DNA from: Anisus vortex
Lineage: Eukaryota; Mollusca; Gastropoda; Planorbidae
Reading direction: 5' to 3'
Length of the DNA stretch: 64,000 nucleotides
Assembly: GCA_949126835.1 (NCBI GenBank)
Contig: OX421494.1
Coordinates: 57,540,358 to 57,604,357, forward strand
In this document: positions 20,501 through 34,261 of the stretch, one piece after another
How positions within the stretch are numbered: the first letter of the stretch is position 1
Layout: the number at the start of each line of letters is the position of its first letter
Notes under the pieces: generated by a model
The model's input: only the letters and a program-made list of their open reading frames with translations
Database searches by the model: none
What the model was told of the DNA's origin: nothing
Translations under genes and position numbers: made by a program

Positions 20501-23500
20501 CGCCACCGCTAAGTAGGTCGGCGCTACCGATTGGTAGGTCGGCGCTACCGCTGGGTAAGTAGGCGCTACCGCTGAGTAGGTCGGCGCTACCGCTGAGTAG
20601 GTCGGCGCTACCGCTGGGTAGGTCGGCGCTACCGCTGGGTACGTCGGCGCTACCTTTTAGTAGGTCGGCGCTACCGCTGAGTAGGTCGGCGCTACCGCTG
20701 GGTAAGTCGGCGCTACCGTTTTGTAGGTCAGCGCTACCTTTGAGTAGGTCTGCGCCACCGCCGGTTAGGTCGGCGCTACCGCTGGGTAGGTCGGCGCTAC
20801 CGCTGAGTAGGTCGGCGCTACCGCTGGGTAGGTCGGCGCTACCGCTGGGTAGTTCGGCGCTACCTCTGAATACGTCGGCGCTACCTTTTAGTAGGTCGGC
20901 GTCACCGCTAAGTAGGTTGGCGCTACCGCTGGGTAGGTCGGCGCTACCGCTGGGTAGGTCGGCGCTACCGCTGGGTAGTTCGGCGCTACCGCTGGGTAGG
21001 CCGGCGCTACCGCTGGGTAGGTCGGCGCTACCGCTGGGTAGGTCGGCGCTACCGCTGGGTAGGTCGGCGCTACCGCTGAGTAGGTCGGCGCTACCGCTGA
21101 GTATGTCGGCGCTACAGTTGAGTACGTCGGCGCTACCTTTTAATATGTCGGCGCTACCTTTTAGTAAGTCGGCGCGACCTTTGAGTAGGTCGGCGCCACC
21201 GCTAAGTAGGTCGGCGCTACCGATTGGTAGGTCGGCGCTACCGCTGGGTAAGTAGGCGCTACCGCTGAGTAGGTCGGCGCTACCTTTTAGTAGGTCGGCG
21301 CTACCGCTGAGTAGGTCGGCGCCACCGCTAAGTAGGTCAGCGCTAACGCTGAGTAGGTCGGCGCTACCGCTGGGTAGGTCGGCGCTACCGCTGGGTAGTT
21401 CGGCGCTACCTTTGAGTACGTCGGCGCTACCTTTTTGGGTAGGGTTAGGGTTACCTTTTTGTAGGTCGGCGCCACCGCTAAGTAGGTCGGCGCTACCGCT
21501 GGGTAGGTCGACGCTACCGCTGGGTAGGTCGGCGCTACTGCCGGGTAGGTTGGCGCTACAGCCGGGTAGGTCGGCGCTACCGCTGAGTAGGTCGGCGCTA
21601 CAGCTGTGTACGTCGGCGCTACCTTTTAGTAGGTCGGCGCTACCTTTTAGTAGGTCTGCGCCACCGCCAAGTAGTTCGGCGCTACCGCTGAGTAGGTCGG
21701 CGCTACCGCTGGGTAGGTCGGCACTACCGCTGAGTAGGTCGGCGCTACAGTTGAGTACGTCGGCGCTACCTTTTAATAGGTCGGCGCTACCTTTTAGTAG
21801 GTCGGCGCGACCTTTGAGTAGGTCGGCGCCACCGCTAAGTAGGTCGGCGCTACCGATTTGTAGGTCGGCGCTACCGCTGGGTAAGTAGGCGCTACCGCTG
21901 GGTAAGTCGGCGCTACCGTTTTGTAGGTCGGCGCTACCTTTGAGTAGGTCTGCGCCACCGCCGGTTAGGTCGGCGCTACCGCTGGGTAGGTCGGCGCTAC
22001 CGCTGAGTAGGTCGGCGCTACCGCTGGGTAGGTCGGCGCTACCGCTGGGTAGTTCGGCGCTACCTCTGAATACGTCGGCGCTACCTTTTTGTAGGTCGGC
22101 GCCACCGCTAAGTAGGTCGGCGCTACCGCTGGGTAGGTCGACGCTACCGCTGGGTAGGTCGGCGCTACAGCCGGGTAGGTTGGCGCTACAGCCGGGTAGG
22201 TCGGCGCTACCGCTGAGTAGGTCGGCGCTACAGCTGTGTACGTCGGCGCTACCTTTTAGTAGGTCGGCGCTACCTTTTAGTAGGTCTGCGCCACCGCCAA
22301 GTAGTTCGGCGCTACCGCTGAGTAGGTCGGCGCTACCGCTGGGTAGGTCGGCGCTACCGCTGAGTAGGTCGGCGCTACAGTTGAGTACGTCGGCGCTACC
22401 TTTTAATAGGTCGGCGCTACCTTTTAGTAGGTCGGCGCGACCTTTGAGTAGGTCGGCGCCACCGCTAAGTAGGTCGGCGCTACCGATTTGTAGGTCGGCG
22501 CTACCGCTGGGAAAGTAGGCGCTACCGCTGAGTAGGTCGGCGCTACCGCTGAGTAGGTCGGCGCTAACTTTGAGTAGGTCGGCGCCATCGCTAAGTAGGT
22601 CGGCGCTACCGCTGAGTAGGTCGGCGCCACCGCTAAGAAGGTCAGCGCTACCGCTGAGTAAGTAGGCGCTACCGCTGAGTAGGTCGGCGCTACCGCTGAG
22701 TAGGTCGGCGCTAACTTTGAGTAGGTCGGCGCCATCGCTAAGTAGGTCGGCGCTACCGCTGGGTAGGTCGGCGCTACCGCTGGGTAGTTCGGCGCTACCT
22801 TTGAGTACGTCGGCGCTACCTTTTACTAGGTCGGCGCTACCTTTAAGTAGGTCGGCGCCACCGCTAAGTAGGTCGGCGCTACCTTTTAGTAGGTCGGCGC
22901 TACCTTTTTGTAGGTCGGCGCCACCGCTAAGTAGGTCGGCGCTACCGCTGGGTAGGTCGACGCTACCGCTGGGTAGGTCGGCGCTACCGCCGGGTAGGTT
23001 GGCGCTACAGCCGGGTAGGTCGGCGCTACCGCTGGGTAGGTCGGCGCTACCGCTGAGTAGGTCGGTGCTACAGCTGTGTACGTCGGCGCTACCTTTTAGT
23101 AGGTCGGCGCTACCTTTTATTAGGTCTGCGCCACCGCCAAGTAGTTCGGCGGTACCGCTGAGTAGGTCGGCGCTACCGCTAGGTAAGTCGGCGCTAACGT
23201 TTAGTAGGTGGGCGCTACCTCTGAAAACGTCGGCGCTACCTTTGAGTAGGTCGGCGCTACCTTTGAGTAGGTCGGCGCAACCACTAAGTACGTCGGCGCT
23301 ACCGCTGAGAAGGTCGGCGCTAACGCTGAGTAAGTCGGCGCTACCGCTGAGTAGGTCGGCGCTACCGCTGGGTAAGTCGGCGCTACCGTTTAGTAGGTCG
23401 GCGCTACCGCTGGATAGGTCGGCGCTACCGCTGGGCAGGTCGGCGCTACCGCTGAGTAGGTCGGCGCTACCTCTGAGAACGTCGGCGCTACCTTTGAGTA

Positions 23501-26407
23501 GTTCGGCGCTACCTTTGAGTAGGTCGGCGCAACCGCTAAGTACGTCGGCGCTACCGCTGAGTAGGTCGGCGCTAACGCTGAGTAAAGCGGCGCTACCGCT
23601 GAGTAGGTCGGCGCTACCGCTGGGTAGGTCTGCGCTACCGCGTGGTAGGTCAGCGCTACCGCTGGGTAGGTCGGCGCTACCGCTAGGTAGGTCGGCGCTA
23701 CCGCCGGGTAAGTCGGCGCTACCGCTGGGTAGTTCGGCGCTACCGCTGGGTAGGTCGGCGCTACAGGGGAGTAGATCGGCGCTACAGTTGAGTACGTCGG
23801 CGCTACCATTTAGTAGGTCGGCGCTAACTTTAAGTAGGTCGGCGCCACCTTTTAGTAGGTCGGCGCTACCTTTTAGTAGGTCGGCGCCACCTTTGAGAAG
23901 GTCGGCGCCACCGCTAAGTAGGTCGGCGCTACCGCTGGGTAGGTCGGCGCTACCTCTGGCTAGGTCTGCGCCACCGCTAAGTAGGTCGGGGCTATCGCTG
24001 GATAGGTCGGGGCTACCGCTGGGTAGGTCGGCGCTACCGCTGGGTAGGTCGGCGCTACCGCTGAGTAGGTCGGCGCAACCGCTGAGTACGTCGGCGCTAC
24101 CTTTTATTTGGTCGGCGCTACCTTTTAGTAGGTCGGCGCTACTGCTAAATAGGTCGGCGCTATCGCTGGGTAGGTCGGCGCTACCACTGAGTAGGTCGGC
24201 GCTACCGCTGAGAAGGTCGGCGCTACCGCTGGGTAGGTCGGCGCTACCGCTGGGTAGGTCGGCGCTACCTCTGAATACGTCGGCGCTACCTTTTAGTAGC
24301 TCGGCGCTACCTTTGAGTAGGTCGGCGTCACCGCTAAGTAGGTCGGCGCTACCGCTGAGTAGGTCGGCGCTACCCCTGGGTAGGTCGGCGCTACCTCTAA
24401 ATACGTCGGCGCTACCTTTTGGTAGGTCGGCGCTACCTTTGAGTAGGTCGGCGTCACCGCTAAGTAGGTCGGCGCTACCGCTGGGTAGGTCTGCGCTACC
24501 GCGTGGTAGGTCAGCGCTACCGCTGGGTAGGGCGGCGCTACCGCTAGGTAGGTCGGCGCTACCGCCGGGTAAGTCGGCGCTACCGCTGGGTAGTTCGGCG
24601 CTACCGCTGGGTAGGTCGGCGCTACAGGGGAGTAGATTGGCGCTACAGTTGAGTACGTCGGCGCTACCATTTAGTAGGTCGGCGCTAACTTTAAGTAGGT
24701 CGGCGCCACCTTTTAGTAGGTCGGCGCTACCTTTTAGTAGGTCGGCGCCACCTTTGAGAAGGTCGGCGCCACCGCTAAGTAGGTCGGCGCTACCGCTGGG
24801 TAGGTCGGCGCTACCTCTGGCTAGGTCTGCGCCACCGATTAGTAGGTCGGGGCTACCGCTGGGTAGGTCGGGGCCACCGCTGGGTAGGTCGGCGCTACCG
24901 CTGGGTAGGTCGGCGCTACCGCTGAGTAGGTCGGCGCAACCGCTGAGTACGTCGGCGCTACCTTTTATTTGGTCGGCGCTACCTTTTAGTAGGTCGGCGC
25001 TACTGCTAAATAGGTCGGCGCTATCGCTGGGTAGGTCGGCGCTACCGCTGAGTAGGTCGGCGCTACCGCTGAGAAGGTCGGCGCTACCGCTGGGTAGGTC
25101 GGCGCTACCGCTGGGTAGGTCGGCGCTACCTCTGAATACGTCGGCGCTACCTTTTAGTAGCTCGGCGCTACCTTTGAGTAGGTCGGCGTCACCGCTAAGT
25201 AGGTCGGCGCTACCGCTGGGTAAATGGGCGCTACCGCTGGGTAAATCGGCGCTACCGCTGAATACGTCGGCGCTACCTTTTGGTAGGTCGGCGCTACCTT
25301 TGAGTAGGTCGGCGTCACCGCTAAGTAGGTCGGCGCTACCGCTGGGTAGGTCTGCGCTACCGTGTGGTAGGTCGGCGCTACAGCTGGGTAGGTCGGCGCT
25401 ACCGCTAGGTAGGTCGGCGCTACCGCCGGGTAAGTCGGCGCTACCGCTGGGTAGTTCGGCGCTACCACTGGGTAGGTCGGCGCTACCGCTGGGTAGGTCG
25501 GCGCTACCGCTTGGTAGGTCGGCGCTACCGCTGGGTAGGTCGGCGCTACCGCTGAGTAGGTCGGCGCTACCGCTGAGTAGGTCGGCGCTACAGTTGAGTA
25601 CATCGGCGCTACCTTTTAGTAGGTCGGCGCGACCTTTGAGTAGGTCGGCGCCACCGCTAAGTAGGTCGGCGCTACCGATTGGTAGGTCGGCGCTACCGCT
25701 GGGTAAGTAGGCGCTACCGCTGAGTAGGTCGGCGCTACCGCTGAGTAGGTCGGCGCTACCGCTGGGTAGGTCGGCGCTACCGCTGGGTACGTCGGCGCTA
25801 CCTTTTAGTAGGTCGGCGCTACCGCTGAGTAGGTCGGCGCTACCGCTGGGTAAGTCGGCGCTACCGTTTTGTAGGTCGGCGCTACCTTTGAGTAGGTCTG
25901 CGCCACCGCCGGTTAGGTCGGCGCTACCGCTGGGTAGGTCGGCGCTACCGCTGAGTAGGTCGGCGCTACCGCTGGGTAGGTCGGCGCTACCGCTGGGTAG
26001 TTCGGCGCTACCTCTGAATACGTCGGCGCTACCTTTTAGTAGGTCGGCGTCACCGCTAAGTAGGTTGGCGCTACCGCTGGGTAGGTCGGCGCTACCGCTG
26101 GGTAGTTCGGCGCTACCGCTGGGTAGGCCGGCGCTACCGCTGGGTAGGTCGGCGCTACCGCTGGGTAGGTCGGCGCTACCGCTGGGTAGGTCGGCGCTAC
26201 CGCTGAGTAGGTCGGCGCTACCGCTGAGTATGTCGGCGCTACAGTTGAGTACGTCGGCGCTACCTTTTAATATGTCGGCGCTACCTTTTAGTAAGTCGGC
26301 GCGACCTTTGAGTAGGTCGGCGCCACCGCTAAGTAGGTCGGCGCTACCGATTGGTAGGTCGGCGCTACCGCTGGGTAAGTAGGCGCTACCGCTGAGTAGG
26401 TCGGCGC
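17600..26407 (+). repeat. Higher-order repeat pair, offset about 5148 bp
   Basis: Variant order near 17600-21280 recurs near 22750-26407. Matched landmarks: 18242/23390, 19145/24293, 20006/25154 and 20740/25888, all 5148 bp apart. After a one-unit deletion the offset becomes 5127 bp (21287/26414, 21412/26539). Within each copy there is a shorter repeat of 903 bp (43 units). Confidence 0.85.
21437..21453 (+). repeat. Telomere-like TTAGGG motif inside the array, copy 1
   Basis: GGGTAGGGTTAGGGTTA replaces part of a satellite unit and is followed by normal units. It has two exact TTAGGG-phase repeats plus a degenerate one. Confidence 0.85.
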
Positions 26408-26563
26408 TACCTTTTAGTAGGTCGGCGCTACCGCTGAGTAGGTCGGCGCCACCGCTAAGTAGGTCAGCGCTAACGCTGAGTAGGTCGGCGCTACCGCTGG
26501 GTAGGTCGGCGCTACCGCTGGGTAGTTCGGCGCTACCTTTGAGTACGTCGGCGCTACCTTTTT

Positions 26564-26580
26564 GGGTAGGGTTAGGGTTA
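26564..26580 (+). repeat. Telomere-like TTAGGG motif inside the array, copy 2
   Basis: Identical 17-base motif in the corresponding position of the next higher-order copy. Confidence 0.85.
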
Positions 26581-29500
26581 CCTTTTTGTAGGTCGGCGCC
26601 ACCGCTAAGTAGGTCGGCGCTACCGCTGGGTAGGTCGACGCTACCGCTGGGTAGGTCGGCGCTACCGCCGGGTAGGTTGGCGCTACAGCCGGGTAGGTCG
26701 GCGCTACCGCTGAGTAGGTCGGCGCTACAGCTGTGTACGTCGGCGCTACCTTTTAGTAGGTCGGCGCTACCTTTTAGTAGGTCTGCGCCACCGCCAAGTA
26801 GTTCGGCGCTACCGCTGAGTAGGTCGGCGCTACCGCTGGGTAGGTCGGCACTACCGCTGAGTAGGTCGGGGCTACAGTTGAGTACGTCGGCGCTACCTTT
26901 TAATAGGTCGGCGCTACCTTTTAGTAGGTCGGCGCGACCTTTGAGTAGGTCGGCGCCACCGCTAAGTAGGTCGGCGCTACCGATTTGTAGGTCGGCGCTA
27001 CCGCTGGGTAAGTAGGCGCTACCGCTGAGTAGGTCGGCGCTACCTTTTAGTAGGTCGGCGCTAACTTTGAGTAGGTCGGCGCCATCGCTAAGTAGGTCGG
27101 CGCTACCGCTGAGTAGGTCGGCGCCACCGCTAAGTGAACAGCGCTACCGCTGAGTAGGTCGGCGCTACCGCTGGGTAGGTCGGCGCTACCGCTGGGTAGT
27201 TCGGCGCTACCTTTGAGTACGTCGGCGCTACCTTTTACTAGGTCGGCGCTACCTTTAAGTAGGTCGGCGCCACCGCTACGTAGGTCGGCGCTACCTTTTA
27301 GTAGGTCGGCGCTACCTTTTTGTAGGTCGGCGCCACCGCTAAGTAGGTCGGCACTACCGCTGAGTAGGTCGGCGCTACCGCTGGGTAGGTCGGCGCTACC
27401 GCTGGGTACGTCGGCGCTACCTTTTAGTAGGTCGGCGCTACCGCTGAGTAGGTCGGCGCTACCGCTGGGTAAGTCGGCGCTACCGTTTTGTAGGTCGGCG
27501 CTACCTTTGAGTAGGTCTGCGCCACCGCCGGTTAGGTCGGCGCTACCGCTGGGTAGGTCCGCGCTACCGCTGTGTAGGTCGGCGCTACCGCTGGGTAGGT
27601 CGGCGCTACCGCTGAGTAGGTCGGCGCTACCGCTGGGTAGGTCGGCGCTACCACTGGGTAGTTCGGCGCTACCTCTGATTACGTCGGCGCTACCTTTTAG
27701 TAGGTCGGCGTCACCGCTAAGTAGGTTGGCGCTACCGCTGGGTAGGTCGGCGCTACCGCGTGGTAGGTCGGCGCTACCGCTGGGTAGGTCGGCGCTACCG
27801 CTGGGTAGGTCGGCGCTACCGCTGGGTAGTTCGGCGCTACCGCTGGGTAGGTCGGCGCTACCGCTGGGTAGGTCGGCGCTACCGCTGGGTAGGTCGGCGC
27901 TACCGTTGGGTAGGTCGGCGCTACCGCTGAGTAGGTCGGCGCTACCGCTGAGTAGGTCGGCGCTACAGTTGAGTACGTCGGCGCTACCTTTTAATATGTC
28001 GGCGCTACCTTTTAGTAGGTCGGCGCGACCTTTGAGTAGGTCGGCGCCACCGCTAAGTAGGTCGGCGCTACCGATTGGTAGGTCGGCGCTACCGCTGGGT
28101 AAGTAGGCGCTACCGCTGAGTAGGTCGGCGCTACCTTTTAGTAGGTCGGCGCTAACTTTGAGTAGGTCGGCGCCATCGCTAAGTAGGTCGGCGCTACCGC
28201 TGAGTAGGTCGGCGCCACCGCTAAGTAGGTCAGCGCTACCGCTGAGTAGGTCGGCGCTACCGCTGGGTAGGTCGGCGCTACCGCTGGGTAGTTCGGCGCT
28301 ACCTTTGAGTACGTCGGCGCTACCTTTTACTAGGTCGGCGCTACCTTTAAGTAGGTCGGCGCCACCGCTAAGTAGGTCGGCGCTACCTTTTAGTAGGTCG
28401 GCGCTACCTTTTTGTAGGTCGGCGCCACCGCTAAGTAGGTCGGCGCTACCGCTGGGTAGGTCGACGCTACCGCTGGGTAGGTCGGCGCTACCGCCGGGTA
28501 GGTTGGCGCTACAGCCGGGTAGGTCGCCGCTACCGCTGAGTAGGTCGGCGCTACAGCTGTGTACGTCGGCGCTACCTTTTAGTAGGTCGGCGCTACCTTT
28601 TAGTAGGTCTGCGCCACCGCCAAGTAGTTCGGCGCTACCGCTGAGTAGGTCGGCGCTACAGCTGTGTACGTCGGCGCTACCTTTTAGTAGGTCGGCGCTA
28701 CCTTTTAGTAGGTCTGCGCCACCGCCAAGTAGTTCGGCGCTACCGCTGAGTAGGTCGGCGCTACCGCTGGGTAGGTCGGCGCTACCGCTGAGTAGGTCGG
28801 CGCTACAGTTGAGTACGTCGGCGTTACCTTTTAATAGGTCGGCGCTACCTTTTAGTAGGTCGGCGCGACCTTTGAGTAGGTCGGCGCCACCGCTAAGTAG
28901 GTCGGCGCTACCGATTTTTAGGTCGGCGCTACCGCTGGGTAAGTAGGCGCTACCGCTGAGTAGGTCGGCGCTACCTTTTAGTAGGTCGGCGCTAACTTTG
29001 AGTAGGTCGGCGCCATCGCTAAGTAGGTCGGCGCTACCGCTGAGTAGGTCGGCGCCACCGCTAAGTAGGTCAGCGCTACCGCTGAGTAGGTCGGCGCTAC
29101 CGCTGGATAGGTCGGCGCTACCGCTGGGTAGTTCGGCGCTACCTTTGAGTACGTCGGCGCTACCTTTTACTAGGTCGGCGCTACCTTTAAGTAGGTCGGC
29201 GCCACCGCTAAGTAGGTCGGCGCTACCTTTTAGTAGGTCGGCGCTACCTTTTTGTAGGTCGGCGCCACCGCTAAGTAGGTCGGCGCTACCGCTGGGTAGG
29301 TCGGCGCTACCTTTGAGTAGGTCGGCGTCACCGCTAAGTAGGTCGGCGCTACCGCTGGGTAGGTCTGCGCTACCGTGTGGTAGGTCGGCGCTACAGCTGG
29401 GTAGGTCGGCGCTACCGCTAGGTAGGTCGGCGCTACCGCCGGGTAAGTCGGCGCTACCGCTGGGTAGTTCGGCGCTACCACTGGGTAGGTCGGCGCTACC

Positions 29501-30597
29501 GCTGGGTAGGTCGGCGCTACCGCTTGGTAGGTCGGCGCTACCGCTGGGTAGGTCGGCGCTACCGCTGAGTAGGTCGGCGCTACCGCTGAGTAGGTCGGCG
29601 CTACAGTTGAGTACATCGGCGCTACCTTTTAGTAGGTCGGCGCGACCTTTGAGTAGGTCGGCGCCACCGCTAAGTAGGTCGGCGCTACCGATTGGTAGGT
29701 CGGCGCTACCGCTGGGTAAGTAGGCGCTACCGCTGAGTAGGTCGGCGCTACCGCTGAGTAGGTCGGCGCTACCGCTGGGTAGGTCGGCGCTACCGCTGGG
29801 TACGTCGGCGCTACCTTTTAGTAGGTCGGCGCTACCGCTGAGTAGGTCGGCGCTACCGCTGGGTAAGTCGGCGCTACCGTTTTGTAGGTCGGCGCTACCT
29901 TTGAGTAGGTCTGCGCCACCGCCGGTTAGGTCGGCGCTACCGCTGGGTAGGTCGGCGCTACCGCTGAGTAGGTCGGCGCTACCGCTGGGTAGGTCGGCGC
30001 TACCGCTGGGTAGTTCGGCGCTACCTCTGAATACGTCGGCGCTACCTTTTAGTAGGTCGACGTCACCGCTAAGTAGGTTGGCGCTACCGCTGGGTAGGTC
30101 GGCGCTACCGCTGGGTAGGTCGGCGCTAACGCTGGGTAGTTCGGCGCTACCGCTGGGTAGGCCGGCGCTACCGCTGGGTAGGTCGGCGCTACCGCTGGGT
30201 AGGTCGGCGCTACCGCTGGGTAGGTCGGCGCTACCGCTGAGTAGGTCGGCGCTACCGCTGAGTATGTCGGCGCTACAGTTGAGTACGTCGGCGCTACCTT
30301 TTAATATGTCGGCGCTACCTTTTAGTAAGTCGGCGCGACCTTTGAGTAGGTCGGCGCCACCGCTAAGTAGGTCGGCGCTACCGATTGGTAGGTCGGCGCT
30401 ACCGCTGGGTAAGTAGGCGCTACCGCTGAGTAGGTCGGCGCTACCTTTTAGTAGGTCGGCGCTACCGCTGAGTAGGTCGGCGCCACCGCTAAGTAGGTCA
30501 GCGCTAACGCTGAGTAGGTCGGCGCTACCGCTGGGTAGGTCGGCGCTACCGCTGGGTAGTTCGGCGCTACCTTTGAGTACGTCGGCGCTACCTTTTT

Positions 30598-30614
30598 GGG
30601 TAGGGTTAGGGTTA
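30598..30614 (+). repeat. Telomere-like TTAGGG motif inside the array, copy 3
   Basis: Identical 17-base motif in a third higher-order copy, with the same neighbours (CTTTTT before, CCTTTTTGTAGG after). Confidence 0.85.
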
Positions 30615-33600
30615 CCTTTTTGTAGGTCGGCGCCACCGCTAAGTAGGTCGGCGCTACCGCTGGGTAGGTCGACGCTACCGCTGGGTAGGTCGGCGCTACC
30701 GCCGGGTAGGTTGGCGCTACAGCCGGGTAGGTCGGCGCTACCGCTGAGTAGGTCGGCGCTACAGCTGTGTACGTCGGCGCTACCTTTTAGTAGGTCGGCG
30801 CTACCTTTTAGTAGGTCTGCGCCACCGCCAAGTAGTTCGGCGCTACCGCTGAGTAGGTCGGCGCTACCGCTGGGTAGGTAAGCACTACCGCTGAGTAGGT
30901 CGGCGCTACAATTGAGTACGTCGGCGCTACCTTTTAATAGGTCGGCGCTACCTTTTAGTAGGTCGGCGCGACCTTTGAGTAGGTCGGCGCCACCGCTAAG
31001 TAGGTCGGCGCTACCGATTTGTAGGTCGGCGCTACCGCTGGGTAAGTAGGCGCTACCGCTGAGTAGGTCGGCGCTACCTTTTAGTAGGTCGGCGCTAACT
31101 TTGAGTAGGTCGGCGCCATCGCTAAGTAGGTCGGCGCTACCGCTGAGTAGGTCGGCGCCACCGCTAAGTGAACAGCGCTACCGCTGAGTAGGTCGGCGCT
31201 ACCGCTAGGTAGGTCGGCGCTACCGCTGGGTAGTTCGGCGCTACCTTTGAGTACGTCGGCGCTACCTTTTACTAGGTCGGCGCTACCTTTAAGTAGGTCG
31301 GCGCCACCGCTAAGTAGGTCGGCGCTACCTTTTAGTAGGTCGGCGCTACCTTTTTGTAGGTCGGCGCCACCGCTAAGTAGGTCAACGCTACCGCTGAGTA
31401 GGTCGGCGCTACCGCTGGGTAGGTCGGCGCTACCGCTGGGTACGTCGGCGCTACCTTTTAGTAGGTCGGCGCTACCGCTGAGTAGGTCGGCGCTACCGCT
31501 GGGTAAGTCGGCGCTACCGTTTTGTAGGTCGGCGCTACCTTTGAGTAGGTCTGCGCCACCGCCGGTTAGGTCGGCGCTACCGCTGGGTAGGTCCGCGCTA
31601 CCGCTGTGTAGGTCGGCGCTACCGCTGGGTAGGTCGGCGCTACCGCTGAGTAGGTCGGCGCTACCGCTGGGTAGGTCGGCGCTACCACTGGGTAGTTCGG
31701 CGCTACCTCTGATTACGTCGGCGCTACCTTTTAGTAGGTCGGCGTCACCGCTAAGTAGGTTGGCGCTACCGCTGGGTAGGTCGGCGCTACCGCGTGGTAG
31801 GTCGGCGCTACCGCTGGGTAGGTCGGCGCTACCGCTGGGTAGGTCGGCGCTACCGCTGGGTAGTTCGGCGCTACCGCTGGGTAGGTCGGCGCTACCGCTG
31901 GGTAGGTCGGCGCTACCGCTGGGTAGGTCGGCGCTACCGTTGGGTAGGTCGGCGCTACCGCTGAGTAGGTCGGCGCTACCGCTGAGTAGGTCGGCGCTAC
32001 AGTTGAGTACGTCGGCGCTACCTTTTAATATGTCGGCGCTACCTTTTAGTAGGTCGGCGCGACCTTTGAGTAGGTCGGCGCCACCGCTAAGTAGGTCGGC
32101 GCTACCGATTGGTAGGTCGGCGCTACCGCTGGGTAAGTAGGCGCTACCGCTGAGTAGGTCGGCGCTACCTTTTAGTAGGTCGGCGCTAACTTTGAGTAGG
32201 TCGGCGCCATCGCTAAGTAGGTCGGCGCTACCGCTGAGTAGGTCGGCGCCACCGCTAAGTAGGTCAGCGCTACCGCTGAGTAGGTCGGCGCTACCGCTGG
32301 GTAGGTCGGCGCTACCGCTGGGTAGTTCGGCGCTACCTTTGAGTACGTCGGCGCTACCTTTTTGTAGGTCGGCGCCACCGCTAAGTAGGTCGGCGCTACC
32401 GCTGGGTAGGTCGACGCTACCGCTGGGTAGGTCGGCGCTACCGCCGGGTAGGTTGGCGCTACAGCCGGGTAGGTCGCCGCTACCGCTGAGTAGGTCGGCG
32501 CTACAGCTGTGTACGTCGGCGCTACCTTTTAGTAGGTCGGCGCTACCTTTTAGTAGGTCTGCGCCACCGCCAAGTAGTTCGGCGCTACCGCTGAGTAGGT
32601 CGGCGCTTTAGCTGTGTACGTCGGCGCTACCTTTTAGTAGGTCGGCGCTACCTTTTAGTAGGTCTGCGCCACCGCCAAGTAGTTCGGCGCTACCGCTGAG
32701 TAGGTCGGCGCTACCGCTGGGTAGGTCGGCGCTACCGCTGAGTAGGTCGGCGCTACAGTTGAGTACGTCGGCGTTACCTTTTAATAGGTCGGCGCTACCT
32801 TTTAGTAGGTCGGCGCGACCTTTGAGTAGGTCGGCGCCACCGCTAAGTAGGTCGGCTCTACCGATTTTTAGGTCGGCGCTACCGCTGGGTAAGTAGGCGC
32901 TACCGCTGAGTAGGTCGGCGCTACCTTTTAGTAGGTCGGCGCTAACTTTGAGTAGGTCGGCGCCATCGCTAAGTAGGTCGGCGCTACCGCTGAGTAGGTC
33001 GGCGCCACCGCTAAGTAGGTCAGCGCTACCGCTGAGTAGGTCGGCGCTACCGCTGGGTAGGTCGGCGCTACCGCTGGGTAGTTCGGCGCTACCTTTGAGT
33101 ACGTCGGCGCTACCTTTTACTAGGTCGGCGCTACCTTTAAGTAGGTCGGCGCCACCGCTAAGTAGGTCGGCGCTACCTTTTAGTAGGTCGGCGCTACCTT
33201 TTTGTAGGTCGGCGCCACCGCTAAGTAGGTCGGCGCTACCGCTGGGTAGGTCGACGCTACCGCTGGGTAGGTCGGCGCTACCGCCGGGTAGGTTGGCGCT
33301 ACAGCCGGGTAGGTCGGCGCTACCGCTGGGTAGGTCGGCGCTACCGCTGAGTAGGTCGGTGCTACAGCTGTGTACGTCGGCGCTACCTTTTAGTAGGTCG
33401 GCGCTACCTTTTAGTAGGTCTGCGCCACCGCCAAGTAGTTCGGCGGTACCGCTGAGTAGGTCGGCGCTACCGCTGGGTAAGTCGGCGCTAACGTTTAGTA
33501 GGTGGGCGCTACCTCTGAAAACGTCAGCGCTACCTTTGAGTAGGTCGGCGCTACCTTTGAGTAGGTCGGCGCAACCGCTAAGTACGTCGGCGCTACCGCT

Positions 33601-34261
33601 GAGTAGGTCGGCGCTAACGCTGAGTAAGTCGGCGCTACCGCTGAGTAGGTCGGCGCTACCGCTGGGTAAGTCGGCGCTACCGTTTAGTAGGTCGGCGCTA
33701 CCGCTGGATAGGTCGGCGCTACCGCTGGGCAGGTCGGCGCTACCGCTGAGAAGGTCGGCGCTACCTCTGAGAACGTCGGCGCTACCTTTGAGTAGTTCGG
33801 CGCTACCTTTGAGTAGGTCGGCGCAACCGCTAAGTACGTCGGCGCTACCGCTGAGTAGGTCGGCGTTAACGCTGAGTAAAGCGGCGCTACCGCTGAGTAG
33901 GTCGGCGCTACCGCTGGGTAAGTCGGCGCTACCGTTTAGTAGGTCGGCGCTACCGCTGGATAGGTCGGCGCTACCGCTGGGCAGGTCGGCGCTACCGCTG
34001 AGTAGGTCGGCGCTACCTCTGAGAACGTCGGCGCTACCTTTGAGTAGTTCGGCGCTACCTTTGAGTAGGTCGGCGCAACCGCTAAGTACGTCGGCGCTAC
34101 CGCTGAGTAGGTCGGCGCTAACGCTGAGTAAAGCGGCGCTACCGCTGAGTAGGTCGGCGCTAACGCTGAGTAAGTCGGCGCAACCGCTAAGTACGTCGGC
34201 GCTACCGCTGAGTAGGTCGGCGCTAACGCTGAGTAAGTCGGCGCTACCGCCGGGTAGGTAG

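Larger units (their letters stand above)
25888..32370 (+). repeat. Higher-order repeat pair, offset about 4034 bp
   Basis: Landmarks 26414/30448, 26539/30573, 27213/31247 and 28158/32192 are each 4034 bp apart. 25888/29901 is one unit less (4013 bp). The short deletion that removes a unit start at about 27135 is also present near 31169, so the deletion preceded the duplication. Confidence 0.85.

Noticed and set aside
17527..20562. 1011-codon open frame of SALPLGR-type heptads (and many similar frames on plus)
   Set aside because: The 21-bp unit is seven codons without stops, so any phase-stable stretch is open. Frames end at single-unit length changes, start at arbitrary ATG/TTG, and equally long frames exist on the other strand. 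No signal peptide, intron borders or codon-position bias seen.
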